Positions 26,776-35,362 of a stretch of DNA of 64,000 nt are shown here, piece after piece; within the stretch, counting starts at the first letter, position 1; every line of letters starts with the position of its first letter. The stretch is taken from positions 17,415-81,414 of the forward strand of contig JAAXIC010000009.1 in assembly GCA_012270555.1 (NCBI GenBank). Direction: 5' to 3'. Source of the stretch: Chloroflexota bacterium (lineage in GTDB: Bacteria > Chloroflexota > UBA11872 > VXOZ01). Position numbers and translations under genes: made by a program. The notes beneath the pieces were generated by a model that was not told the origin of the DNA, did no database searches, and saw only the letters and a list, made by a program, of their open reading frames with translations.

Positions 26776-27861
26776 ATGGCTACCCGAGCGAAGACCCCTG
26801 AAGAGAACGGCATGGAAGGACGCACCCAAGCGCTGCAGGCCGCGATCAGTCAGATCGAGCGCCGCTACGGCAAAGGCTCGATCATGCGCATGGGCGAAGA
26901 CGCGGCGGTGCCGGTGGCTGTCGTGCCAACCGGCTCACTCTCGCTTGACTTGGCGCTGGGCGTAGGCGGCGTGCCTCGTGGACGCATCGTCGAGATCTAT
27001 GGCAACGAGGGCAGCGGCAAGACCACGCTTGCCCAGCACGTGGTGGCTGAAGCCCAGAAGCTTGGCGGCACGGCCGCCTTCGTGGATGCCGAGCACGCCT
27101 TTGACCCCGCGTATGCCGCCAAGTGCGGCGTCAACATCGAAGACTTGCTCGTCTCCCAGCCGGACAATGGCGAGCAGGCTTTGGAAATCGCCGAAATGCT
27201 CGTGCGCAGCAACGCCGTAGACGTCATCGTAGTCGATTCGGTAGCGGCATTGGTGCCAAAGGCCGAGATCGAGGGCGAGATGGGCGATGCCCACATGGGG
27301 CTGCAAGCCCGGCTCATGTCTCAGGCGTTGCGCAAGCTGACCTCCGCCATCAACCGCTCGCGCAGCGTCGTCGTCTTCATCAACCAAGTGCGCGAGAAGA
27401 TCGGCGTGGTGTTTGGCAACCCGGAGACCACGCCCGGTGGCCGGGCGCTTCGCTTCTACTCGTCTGTGCGCATTGACGTGCGTCGGATTGACTACGTGAA
27501 GAATGGGCAAGAACAGGTTGGCATTCGCGTGCGCGCCAAGGTTGTCAAGAACAAGGTGGCGCCGCCGTTCCAGACGTGTGAGTTCGACATTCTCTTCGAA
27601 GAAGGCATCTCCAAGCTGGGCGATCTCATCGATCTCTCCACGGAGTACGGCATCGTGCGCAAGGCGGGGGCGCACTACTCACACGGTGACACCCGCCTCG
27701 GTCTCGGACGTGAGAACGTCCGCACGTTTCTTAAGGAAAACACCGACATCGCGGAGGAGATTGAGTTGGCCGTACGCACCGAAGCACAAGCGACCCTCGC
27801 TGCCGCTCCCGCAGGCGATCCAGTCGAGGCAATGTCAGGGGCCGAAACCGCAAAGCAATGA
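26776..27861 (+). CDS. recA: Recombinase RecA
   Basis: A 361-residue RecA of normal length, the ATP-dependent strand-exchange protein and co-protease. The start [10 protein letters not shown] at 26776 is chosen; the frame is open a further 27 codons without family similarity. Core motifs: MR-MGEDA segment, Walker A GNEGSGKT at 76-83 (most RecA have GPESSGKT), Walker [21 protein letters not shown], and L2/DNA-binding [20 protein letters not shown]. Its stop overlaps the secD start by four bases (ATGA), so recA and secD are translationally coupled, an unusual pairing. Confidence 0.97.
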   Translation: MATRAKTPEENGMEGRTQALQAAISQIERRYGKGSIMRMGEDAAVPVAVVPTGSLSLDLALGVGGVPRGRIVEIYGNEGSGKTTLAQHVVAEAQKLGGTAAFVDAEHAFDPAYAAKCGVNIEDLLVSQPDNGEQALEIAEMLVRSNAVDVIVVDSVAALVPKAEIEGEMGDAHMGLQARLMSQALRKLTSAINRSRSVVVFINQVREKIGVVFGNPETTPGGRALRFYSSVRIDVRRIDYVKNGQEQVGIRVRAKVVKNKVAPPFQTCEFDILFEEGISKLGDLIDLSTEYGIVRKAGAHYSHGDTRLGLGRENVRTFLKENTDIAEEIELAVRTEAQATLAAAPAGDPVEAMSGAETAKQ

Positions 27862-29243
27862 ACCGACGCTACTTCATTACACTGGCATTCATCGTCATCT
27901 TTGTCACAGTGGCTGGTTATGTCAATCTACCCGATAATCCCGGCCTAAATGTCGGCATCGGCAATGCTCGTCTCGTGCGCGATCTCCGCTATCATTTGGG
28001 ACTGGACTTACAGGGTGGCCTCCACGTGGTACTGCGCGCCACTCCCGCCGAAGGCCAGAACATCACTTCCGATCACATGGAAGCCACGCGCGACATCATT
28101 GCCGAACGCGTGAACGCCTTGGGCGTTTCGGAGCCCATCGTCCAACTGGAAGGCACCGACCGCATCATTGTCGAGCTCCCCGGCGTCGAGAATCCGGATG
28201 AGGCCATCGCGCTCTTTCGCGAAACCGGCGAGTTGGCCTTTGTTAACCTCGGCAGGAGTACGGTGCCGCCGATACAGGTTGGCGGACTCGTTGAAGGCGA
28301 ACAGTATCAAAGGCTCTTTACCGGCGCGATGGTCCAGTCTGCCGAAGTCGGCTTCGATGAACGCAGTCTGCCGCAGATCAACTTCGAACTCAAAGACGAA
28401 GGCGCGGTCATCTTCGAAGAGTTCACATCCCAGAACATCTGCGCGCGCGCTGGCGGCGTGCCCTGCACGTGGCTGGGCATAACCCTCGACAATACTCTCA
28501 TCTCCGCCGCGACCATTTCGAGCACAATCTCGAACCGCGGCCGCATTACCGGTAGCTTCACGTTGGAAGAGGTGCGAGACATCGTCATCAAGCTCAAGTA
28601 CGGCGCGTTGCCGGTGCCGTTGGAAATCGCGCAGAACCGTACCGTTGGCCCCACGCTCGGCCAAGATTCCGTCGACCGCAGCCTGCGGGCTGGCATCATC
28701 GGCCTCGTGCTCGTTGCCGTATTCATGCTCATCTACTACCGCCTGCCCGGTGTGGTCGCCGTTGTGGCCTTGCTGATCTACGCGCTCCTCGTGCTCGGCA
28801 TTTTCAGGCTATGGCCTGTGGTCCTCACGCTGGCAGGCATCGCCGGCTTTATTCTCTCGGTGGGCATGGCCGTGGATGCCAACATCCTCATCTTTGAGCG
28901 CCTCAAGGAAGAGTTGCGCCGGGGCAGGACGTTGCGCTCCGCGTTGGACGTTGGCTTTGACCGCGCGTGGACGTCGATTCGGGACTCCAACATTTCTACC
29001 CTCATCACCTGCGCGGTGCTCTTCTACTTCGGCACGGGCATCGTGCGCGGTTTTGCCGTGACGCTTGCCATCGGCGTGATCATAAGCATGTTCACGGCGA
29101 TAACGGTTACGCGGACGTTCCTCTATGTTGTGGTGCGTCTCCCGCAATTCCGTGATGCGCCGTGGCTGTATGGCGTAGGCGAGACGCAGGAGCAGTCTCT
29201 CGCACCACGACAAACGCCGCCCCAGCAAGCAACAGAGCCGTAG
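27858..29243 (+). CDS. secD: Protein translocase subunit SecD
   Basis: A 461-residue inner-membrane RND-type protein that, with SecF, uses the proton gradient to help proteins exit the Sec channel. One N-terminal helix, then the P1 periplasmic domain starting [15 protein letters not shown], the [17 protein letters not shown] and [14 protein letters not shown] segments, and five C-terminal helices including [19 protein letters not shown] (TM4 motif with charged residues) and [16 protein letters not shown]. Starts inside the recA stop. secF is not next but 2.7 kb downstream, after two histidine-related genes. Confidence 0.96.
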   Translation: MNRRYFITLAFIVIFVTVAGYVNLPDNPGLNVGIGNARLVRDLRYHLGLDLQGGLHVVLRATPAEGQNITSDHMEATRDIIAERVNALGVSEPIVQLEGTDRIIVELPGVENPDEAIALFRETGELAFVNLGRSTVPPIQVGGLVEGEQYQRLFTGAMVQSAEVGFDERSLPQINFELKDEGAVIFEEFTSQNICARAGGVPCTWLGITLDNTLISAATISSTISNRGRITGSFTLEEVRDIVIKLKYGALPVPLEIAQNRTVGPTLGQDSVDRSLRAGIIGLVLVAVFMLIYYRLPGVVAVVALLIYALLVLGIFRLWPVVLTLAGIAGFILSVGMAVDANILIFERLKEELRRGRTLRSALDVGFDRAWTSIRDSNISTLITCAVLFYFGTGIVRGFAVTLAIGVIISMFTAITVTRTFLYVVVRLPQFRDAPWLYGVGETQEQSLAPRQTPPQQATEP

Positions 29244-29257
29244 GTTGTGAGACCGCG

Positions 29258-30808
29258 ATGTCGCTAGAAACCCGTCCCGTAGACTCCGTGCGCGGGATGC
29301 TGGATCTCAATTCCCAGCAGGCCCACGCGCACGCCCAAGTGCGGCACTCTCTCCTCGCTGCCTTTCAACTTGCGGGCTACAGCCCGATAGAAGTCCCGCT
29401 CGTAGAGCAGGCCGACCTCTACTTGCGCAAGTCCGGCGCTGAGATAATCTCGAAGATGTATACGTTCGAGGATTTTGGCGGACGGCGTCTCGCACTGCGT
29501 CCGGAACTCACGGCCTCCATCGTCCGTTACTACCTGAGCAACGATCAGAACCTGCCGTTTCCTTTGCGCTACGCGTACAGCGGACCGGTGTTTCGCTATG
29601 AAAAACCGCAACGCGGCCGCTTTCGCCAGTTTTCGATGGCCGGCGTGGAGTTGCTCGGCAGCGACGGGCCGTCCGCCGATGCGGAAGTGATCGCGCTGGC
29701 ATGCTGGACGCTGAAGCGCCTTGGCGTTGAAAAATATCGGCTAGTCATCGGCCACGTGGGCATCCTGCTCGAATTGCTTGGCAGCCTGGGGCTCTCATCC
29801 CGCCTGCGTCACTTCTTACTCGACAGCATGGAAGACGTGGGCAGGCCCGGGCGCGGTCTCGACTATGTACGTAAACGTTTAGAAGAGATCCATCCTGCTC
29901 AGCGCACCGCTACACCAAGCGATGAGATGCTGCCTCGTTCCGAAGACGAGGCACGCGCAGCGCTGCGCGCTTCACTCCAGGAGATGGGAATTGAACTGAG
30001 CGGCAGCCGACCGGCGGAGGCGATCATTGGCCGCATGTTTCAAAAGCAGCGTGCGACTGACGAAGACGAGCGCGTGGAACGCGCGTTCGCATTCATCCAA
30101 GGCTTGCACAACCTCAGAGGAGCGCCAGGGGAAGTCCTGGAACGCGCGCGGGCTTTTCTTACGGAGTACGGCCTGGGGGACGAGTCCCTTAGCCGTCTCG
30201 CCGACGTGATGGCCGCGCTCGCGGCCTACGACATAGACGAAACACACGTCCAAGTCCAACTTGCCCTGGGTCGCGGCCTCCACTACTACACGGACGTGGT
30301 GTTCGAATTGTATGACGCATCCGGCGAGAGTCAACTGTGCGGCGGCGGCCGCTACAACGAACTCGTGCAGTCGCTGGGCGGGCGTAAGTCGATTCCGGCG
30401 GTTGGCTTCGCCTTTGGCCTCGAGCGCCTCCGTCTGGCATTGGAGGCGCAAGGCGCCCCACTGCCTACACCGCCGCAAACACAGGTGCTCGTAGCCGCAG
30501 TCTCCTCCAGCGCCACCCACGCCAGCATGCAGGCCGCCCAGTGGCTCCGCGAGCACGGCGTTCGAGCTGAGCTCGATCTACGGCAGCGCGCCGTACGTGC
30601 GCAGATAAGCTACGCGAACCGGAGGTCAGTGCCTTTTCTCCTGCTGGTTGAGCAAGTCGCGGCAAAGACGGATTCCGGCCCCGTATCAAGTACGGGGCAG
30701 GCATTTCGCCGGAATGACGGTACGGAGACCGTTACCCTCCGCCGGCTTGCAGAGGGTACCGAGCAAGCGCTGTCGCTAAGGGAAGTGGTGCAGGTGGTCA
30801 ATGGCTGA
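29258..30808 (+). CDS. Histidyl-tRNA synthetase-like protein (HisS or HisZ-like paralogue)
   Basis: A 516-residue class II synthetase-like protein. It has catalytic motifs (LALRPELTAS at 78-87, VFRYEKPQRGRFRQF at 111-125, CGGGRYNEL at 361-369) and a C-terminal anticodon-binding-type domain from about 405. Two residues nearly invariant in HisRS differ: the motif 2 Gln (E. coli Gln127, FHQ) is Met127 in RQFSMAG, and RGLDYY reads RGLHYY at 339-344. So it may be a HisRS paralogue, for example HisZ-like, rather than the charging enzyme. Residues about 472-487 are encoded by an inserted palindromic repeat. The next gene, hisG, overlaps by 8 bp. Confidence 0.75.
   Translation: MSLETRPVDSVRGMLDLNSQQAHAHAQVRHSLLAAFQLAGYSPIEVPLVEQADLYLRKSGAEIISKMYTFEDFGGRRLALRPELTASIVRYYLSNDQNLPFPLRYAYSGPVFRYEKPQRGRFRQFSMAGVELLGSDGPSADAEVIALACWTLKRLGVEKYRLVIGHVGILLELLGSLGLSSRLRHFLLDSMEDVGRPGRGLDYVRKRLEEIHPAQRTATPSDEMLPRSEDEARAALRASLQEMGIELSGSRPAEAIIGRMFQKQRATDEDERVERAFAFIQGLHNLRGAPGEVLERARAFLTEYGLGDESLSRLADVMAALAAYDIDETHVQVQLALGRGLHYYTDVVFELYDASGESQLCGGGRYNELVQSLGGRKSIPAVGFAFGLERLRLALEAQGAPLPTPPQTQVLVAAVSSSATHASMQAAQWLREHGVRAELDLRQRAVRAQISYANRRSVPFLLLVEQVAAKTDSGPVSSTGQAFRRNDGTETVTLRRLAEGTEQALSLREVVQVVNG
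30670..30720. repeat. Palindromic repeat inserted in frame inside the HisRS-like gene
   Basis: A 51-bp element with outer inverted repeat ATTCCGGC (30672-30679) / GCCGGAAT (30708-30715) and an inner 8-bp stem GCCCCGTA (30678-30685) / TACGGGGC (30691-30698) around TCAAG. Its right end GGAATGACGG matches the intergenic copy at 15413-15456. It adds 17 codons with no stop, between VEQVAAK and TETVTLRRL. Removing those codons restores the spacing seen in HisRS anticodon-binding domains. It behaves like a protein-coding palindromic insertion of the kind known from Rickettsia. Confidence 0.75.
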
Positions 30809-31817
30809 AACCCTGCGCCTGCTCGTGCCGAGCAAGGGCCGCATCGGAGAACAGACTCTGGAGTTCTTCGCCACGTGCGGCCTTGATGTCGTGCGCCCAA
30901 ACTCGCGGGCGTATGAAGCCACGCTCCCCACGGTAGCCAATGTAGCCGTACTCTTCCAACGCGCGTGGCAGATGGTCGAGCAAGTACGCAGCGGCGACGC
31001 CGATGCCGGCATTACGGGTTTCGACATCCTGTCTGAAATGCGGCAAGAAGGCGACGACTTGGTGGTGGTCGCGGCAAACCTCGGCTACTCCCACGGGCGG
31101 CTTGCCATTGCCGTGCCGGAGGAGTGGATCGATGTCCGCACGTTGACCGATCTTGCCGAGGTAGCGCTGGAGTTTCGGGAGAGAGGCCGGGTGCTGCGCA
31201 TTGCCACGACATTTCCTTCCCTGACCCGCCAGTTTCTCTTTCAGCAGGGGATCACCTACTTCCAAGTCGTGCAAGCCGAGGGCGGTCTGGAAGCGGCGCC
31301 AACGCTGGGCTACGCCGACATCATCGTCGATTTGGTATCCACCGGCGCCACGCTCAAAGACAACCGTCTCAAGATGATCGAACACGGCGTCATCCTGCGC
31401 ACGCAGGCATGCCTCATCGGTAACCGCGAACGGCTGCGTGCAAGTTCTACCAAACGGGAGGCGCTGCGTCAGATTCTGGAATTCATAGAGTCGTCGCAAC
31501 GCGCCGCTCCGTATTCGACGCTCACTGCGAACATGCAAGGAGATTCCGCGGAGGCAGTCGCCGCCACGCTGGCGGCCTTCCCGGAAGTAGGCGGTCTGCT
31601 CGGCCCAACGATTGCGCGTGTCTTTGCCAGGGATGAGCAGGACAACTCGTGGTTTGCCGTAACCGTGCAAGTCAAGTCGCGGGACTTGCTGGCTGCGGTG
31701 GCAAGCCTGCGGCAGGCAGGCTGCGTGAGCGTTTCGGTGACCTCGCCGCACTATATCTTTGCGCGCGAGTGCACCTTATACCAGGGCCTTCTCAAGACAC
31801 TGAGATTAGCAGAGTAG
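30801..31817 (+). CDS. hisG: ATP phosphoribosyltransferase, long form
   Basis: A 338-residue enzyme catalysing the first step of histidine synthesis (ATP + PRPP to phosphoribosyl-ATP). The catalytic part includes RLLVPSKGRIGEQTLEFF, GDADAGITGFDIL and the PRPP loop around YADIIVDLVSTGATLKDNRL. Residues about 240-338 are a C-terminal domain resembling the ACT-like regulatory HisG_C domain (FAVTVQVKSRDLLAAVASLRQ), so this is the long form, which does not need HisZ. It overlaps the HisRS-like gene by 8 bp. No other his gene is in the window. Confidence 0.93.
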   Translation: MAETLRLLVPSKGRIGEQTLEFFATCGLDVVRPNSRAYEATLPTVANVAVLFQRAWQMVEQVRSGDADAGITGFDILSEMRQEGDDLVVVAANLGYSHGRLAIAVPEEWIDVRTLTDLAEVALEFRERGRVLRIATTFPSLTRQFLFQQGITYFQVVQAEGGLEAAPTLGYADIIVDLVSTGATLKDNRLKMIEHGVILRTQACLIGNRERLRASSTKREALRQILEFIESSQRAAPYSTLTANMQGDSAEAVAATLAAFPEVGGLLGPTIARVFARDEQDNSWFAVTVQVKSRDLLAAVASLRQAGCVSVSVTSPHYIFARECTLYQGLLKTLRLAE

Positions 31818-31906
31818 TGGAAGCAGCAGACATCTTGGTGCCGACGTTCGGTCGGCGTGTAAAGTAGCATATACACACGTATTTGTAAGTGGGGTAACAG
31901 CGACTA

Positions 31907-32800
31907 ATGTTTAACATTGTTGGCCGCAGAAAGTGGGCGTACGTCGTCTCTGCAATTATCCTGGTGCCGAGCATTCTTTCCCTTGTCTTCTTTCGCCTGC
32001 AACTCGGCATCGACTTTTCCGGCGGCACCATCTACGAATTGCGCTTTGAGGCAACCCCTCCGACAGAGGAAATAAAGCGCATCTACCTGAGCCTCGATCT
32101 TGGCGAGCCGTTGGTGCAGGCCACGGGCGAAGGCTCGGTCATCATTCGTTCCAAAGAACTTGCGCTCGAGGATAAGCAAGCGGTACGCAGCGCCCTGGAG
32201 GAGGCGCACGGCCAGGCTGAGGAACTGCGCTTCGAAGCTGTGGGGCCGGTGATTGCCCGTGAACTCACCCAGAGAGCGATCCTGGCTGTACTGGTGGCTT
32301 CCGTCGGCATTCTCGTCTACATCACGTGGGCGTTCCGCCGCGTGCCGCAGCCCTTCCGCTATGGCGTCTGCGCGATCTGCGCGCTCGTGCATGACGTGCT
32401 GGTCGTGCTGGGCGTCTTCTCCGTGTTGGGCATCCTGATGGACAAGGAGATCGACTCCATGTTCATTACGGCCATTCTCACCGCCATCGGCTATTCGGTG
32501 CATGATACAATCGTGGTCTTCGACCGGGTGCGCGAGAATCGCTCCAAGTACTCCCACGCGCCTCTGCCCACGGTGGTCAATTTTAGTGTGAATCAAACGA
32601 TCGACCGTTCCCTCAACACGTCTATCACGCTGCTGATCACGCTCTTTGCGCTCTACCTCTTCGGCGGCCTCGCCATCAAGGACTTCGTGTTAGCGCTCTT
32701 GATCGGCACCGCTACCGGTACCTATTCCTCCATCTTCATTGCCGCCAGCCTGCTGGTCGATTGGGACCTCTTCTCGCGACGCCAAGTTGAGGCGGCGTAG
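31907..32800 (+). CDS. secF: Protein translocase subunit SecF
   Basis: A 297-residue six-helix membrane partner of SecD. The N-terminal helix is followed by LGIDFSGGTIYELRF, the small periplasmic domain, and C-terminal helices with ALVHDVLVVLGVFSVLG, SVHDTIVVFDRVREN and FVLALLIGTATGTYSSIFIA, all typical SecF. The 89-bp gap after hisG holds a small hairpin (GCCGAC/GTCGGC) without a T run. SecD and SecF are usually adjacent or fused; here hisG and the HisRS-like gene lie between. Confidence 0.95.
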   Translation: MFNIVGRRKWAYVVSAIILVPSILSLVFFRLQLGIDFSGGTIYELRFEATPPTEEIKRIYLSLDLGEPLVQATGEGSVIIRSKELALEDKQAVRSALEEAHGQAEELRFEAVGPVIARELTQRAILAVLVASVGILVYITWAFRRVPQPFRYGVCAICALVHDVLVVLGVFSVLGILMDKEIDSMFITAILTAIGYSVHDTIVVFDRVRENRSKYSHAPLPTVVNFSVNQTIDRSLNTSITLLITLFALYLFGGLAIKDFVLALLIGTATGTYSSIFIAASLLVDWDLFSRRQVEAA

Positions 32801-32841
32801 CCCGCTTACTGATTCACGTTCCTGCATCGATGATTAGGATC

Positions 32842-32870
32842 TCCGGTAGCGCAGGTTTGCAACCTGCGCC
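32842..32870. repeat. Dispersed palindrome (TCCGGTAGCGCAGGTT...), copy 1
   Basis: A 29-base repeat: TCCGGTA then a hairpin with stem GCGCAGGTT (32849-32857), loop TGC and AACCTGCGC (32861-32869). An identical 29-base copy is present in reverse orientation at 60024-60052. Degenerate copies are at 12296-12324 and 34084-34105. Lying just after secF it might also act as a transcript-end hairpin, but no T run follows. Confidence 0.75.
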
Positions 32871-32936
32871 ATTGCTCCGCGTTAACGGGCAACAACGCCA
32901 TGCGCAAATACCCGTCAATACAACATTCTTGTTCTA

Positions 32937-34064
32937 CTAGGGCACCGCAATGCGCGGCAAAGCCGGATTGATGCGGCTCACGATTTCGTAGTTGATCGTG
33001 CCAACGTGCGTGGCGATGTTCTCGGCCGGTATCTCCGGACCCAGCAGAGTCGCCTCATCGCCCACCTGGATGCCGGGGACATCGGTCACGTCGATGAGCG
33101 TCATATTCATCATCACGCGACCGACGACGGCGGCAAGCCTGCCGCGAATTGCGACCTCTCCCACATTTGACAACTTGCGGTCATAGCCGTCTGAGTATCC
33201 TACGGGGATAACGGCAATAACCGAATCCCTCCGCGTGCGATACGTGCGCCCATATCCCACCGTTTCGCCCCGTGCCACGTCTTGCATGTGCACGATACGC
33301 GTCTTCCACCGCATAGCCGGTTGGAGCGCTAAGGGTCGGACCGCGCGCTCCGTCATGGCGATCTGCGTATCCAACGACGGCCACAACCCGTAGAGGCCGA
33401 TCCCGAAGCGTACCAGGCTGCCCTGTGCGGCGGGCGTCACCATCGCTGCCGCCGAGGCCGCCATGTGCTGGTACGGCACTTCCAAGCCTTCTCGCTCCAA
33501 AGCCGCCTGTACTTTCGCAAACCGGCTGCGTTGCAACCGGAAATACGAATCATCCGCCGTATCCTCGGCCGTGGCAAAGTGGGTGTAAATCCCTTCCACC
33601 TTGAGATTGGGAAGGGCGTGCAAGTCGCGCAGGAAGGCAACCGCATTCTGATAGGCAACGCCTAAACGATACGTGCCGGTCTCGATCTTCACGTGCACAG
33701 CGGCGGTCGAGTCTTGCGCTGCTGCCTGCTCCGACAGGCGCGCGGCAGACTCTTTGTCGAAGATTACCTGCCGAAACCCATGCTGCACTACCTCGTCAGC
33801 CCGGCTGTGGGGAGTAAAGCCCATGATCAGTATCGGTAGCGTAATCCCAGCGTTGTGGAGCGCCAAAGCTTCATCCAGCGAATCGACCCCAAGCCAGTCA
33901 ACGTGATCAGCTATGCACTGGGCGACCACGTGCATACCGTGGCCGTAGGCATTGGCCTTTACTACCGCCAAGAGTGAAGTCTCTGGCTTTAGCCGCTTTC
34001 TGATGGTGGCTACGTTGTGCTGCAGCGCGCCGCGACTGATTTCAAGCCAAGATAAGGGGTCCAT
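32937..34064 (-). CDS. alr: Alanine racemase
   Basis: A 375-residue PLP enzyme converting L- to D-alanine for peptidoglycan. PLP Lys36 is in LLAVVKANAYGHG, the PLP phosphate-side Arg in TYRLG, the second catalytic base Tyr271 in TVGYGRTYRT, and the C-terminal beta domain starts around residue 245. ATG 34064 (MDPLSWLEISRGAL) fits the family N-terminus; an upstream TTG at 34097 would add eleven unrelated residues. Monocistronic. Its presence indicates a peptidoglycan wall, or D-Ala use, in this organism. Confidence 0.96.
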   Translation of the reverse strand: MDPLSWLEISRGALQHNVATIRKRLKPETSLLAVVKANAYGHGMHVVAQCIADHVDWLGVDSLDEALALHNAGITLPILIMGFTPHSRADEVVQHGFRQVIFDKESAARLSEQAAAQDSTAAVHVKIETGTYRLGVAYQNAVAFLRDLHALPNLKVEGIYTHFATAEDTADDSYFRLQRSRFAKVQAALEREGLEVPYQHMAASAAAMVTPAAQGSLVRFGIGLYGLWPSLDTQIAMTERAVRPLALQPAMRWKTRIVHMQDVARGETVGYGRTYRTRRDSVIAVIPVGYSDGYDRKLSNVGEVAIRGRLAAVVGRVMMNMTLIDVTDVPGIQVGDEATLLGPEIPAENIATHVGTINYEIVSRINPALPRIAVP

Positions 34065-34136
34065 GTTATAGAAGGGGCGCCAAGCGCAGGATCGCAACCT
34101 GTCCCGCAGCGAGTCCCAATCGGACTATCACGCCAC

Positions 34137-34345
34137 AGTCAGAACTCCTCCAGTTTTTTCTCCCTGGGGATCGAGCTAGATTGAGAGGATATATCCTAAA
34201 GTCAAGAGTGCTCCTCCGGTCCTCTCTCCAAGGAGAAGGCTAAATTGGGGGGGGAGACTCCTCAAAGTCAAGAGTGCCCTCCGGTTCCCTCTCCTTGGGG
34301 AGAGGGTTAGGGTGAGGGGAAAATCCTCAAGCCAAGAGTGCTGAA
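34137..34345. repeat. Tandem repeat array, unit about 65 bp
   Basis: Unit boundaries are marked by CAAGAGTG at 34203, 34269 and 34333, a period of 66 then 64 bases. Each unit carries CTCCGG followed by a CTCTCC.../...GGAGA palindrome; the second unit contains the full GGAGAGGGTTAGGGTGAGGGG arm seen at 12 kb. A diverged partial unit precedes (34137-34192). The array fills the gap between alr and the methyltransferase 3' end. Confidence 0.65.
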
Positions 34346-34349
34346 CTAC

Positions 34350-35138
34350 TTACTTTCTCACGCCGCTAAGCACGATCTCATGGCGCGTCAAGAGCAAGTC
34401 TTCACCTACCGGCTGAGGGGACAGCCCGGCCAGGTCACCTTCCAGACCGTCCCAGAGCATTTTCCTGGCCGCCTCGCGGTTCTCATCGGTCGTATTGGCG
34501 GTCGCAAACCACTCGCTGGCCAGCATTTCCCGCTTCAACAAGCGTCCGTCCTGAACGGGACAGCCGATGTCCGCCATCATCTCGCGCAACTGGCTCTCGC
34601 TGAACGCCTGCACATGCGAGTGCCCACGCAATCGTTCCATGCGATTAAAGTACGCGGCTTTCTCAGAGTCCTCAGGCATGCCGAACTCACCAATGACCAG
34701 CCGTCCGCCCGGCGCGAGCACACGCGCCATTTCCTCCATGGCCGGAATGGCGTGGGTGAAGTGATGGACGCTAAAGCGGCACGTAACGATGCCAAACATG
34801 CCATCAGAAAACGGGAGTCGTGTCGCATCGGCGGCAGCCAAGGCGATGTGTGTTCCATTGGCGCCGGTGCCATCGGTCTCCTGCTGCTCCATAGCCCGAG
34901 CCAGCATAGCGGCGGTGAAGTCAACGCCGATCACCGAGCCGCTCCCCGTAATCTCCGCGGCAAGAGCGAATGCAACCAAGCCGGTCCCGGTCGCCACGTC
35001 AAGCGCCATCGTATTGGGCCCTGGAGCAGCTAAGGCGACCATCACCTCCACCGTATCTCCCTGCCCGCCCGTATAAGTTGCCGCGCGCTCGGTAAAGTGC
35101 TGCCGGACGTCCTGATCCGACGGTGCTCGCTCAGACAT
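34350..35138 (-). CDS. Class I SAM-dependent methyltransferase (UbiE/Methyltransf_11-like)
   Basis: A 262-residue methyltransferase. The SAM-binding motif I is ALDVATGTGLVAFALA (about 45-60), motif II acid in VIGVDFTAAML, motif III AAADATRLPFSDGMFGIVTCRF and the post-motif APGGRLVIGEFG. The N-terminal RQHFTERAATYTGG is typical of UbiE/COQ5-like and related small-molecule enzymes. Substrate not identifiable; no quinone genes adjoin. ATG 35138. Neighbouring genes alr and the aldo/keto reductase are on the same strand but over 200 bp away. Confidence 0.85.
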   Translation of the reverse strand: MSERAPSDQDVRQHFTERAATYTGGQGDTVEVMVALAAPGPNTMALDVATGTGLVAFALAAEITGSGSVIGVDFTAAMLARAMEQQETDGTGANGTHIALAAADATRLPFSDGMFGIVTCRFSVHHFTHAIPAMEEMARVLAPGGRLVIGEFGMPEDSEKAAYFNRMERLRGHSHVQAFSESQLREMMADIGCPVQDGRLLKREMLASEWFATANTTDENREAARKMLWDGLEGDLAGLSPQPVGEDLLLTRHEIVLSGVRK

Positions 35139-35362
35139 GAATAATCTCCCTTAAGTTCCCTTATGTAAAGAACCGCACCACGATTAGGTGCGTCCACGCA
35201 TAGATGCCTCGCTAGAGTACCCTTGCTATCTCCGGCGTCCTCAGCATGACGCCATGCGCTTGAAGTGCTGGCTCTAGCCTATCACGGCTCCACAGTCACG
35301 TCAGCCACCACCGTATGTTCCCGGTGGGTCTCGCTATGACGTAACGCGTTCGAACGGACAGG

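Noticed and set aside
30667..30720. GACGG at both ends of the hisS-like insert as a target-site duplication
   Set aside because: The two copies are 49 bases apart, so a simple insertion with duplication would break the frame; the right-hand GACGG is also present in the intergenic copy and belongs to the element.
29258..30808. Frameshift or pseudogene explanation for the extra residues in the HisRS-like protein
   Set aside because: The frame is open throughout, motifs continue on both sides of the insert and hisG is overlapped normally.
34137..34345. CRISPR-like interpretation of the 65-bp tandem units
   Set aside because: Whole units including the spacers are repeated, with no unique spacers and no cas genes, so it is a plain tandem repeat.
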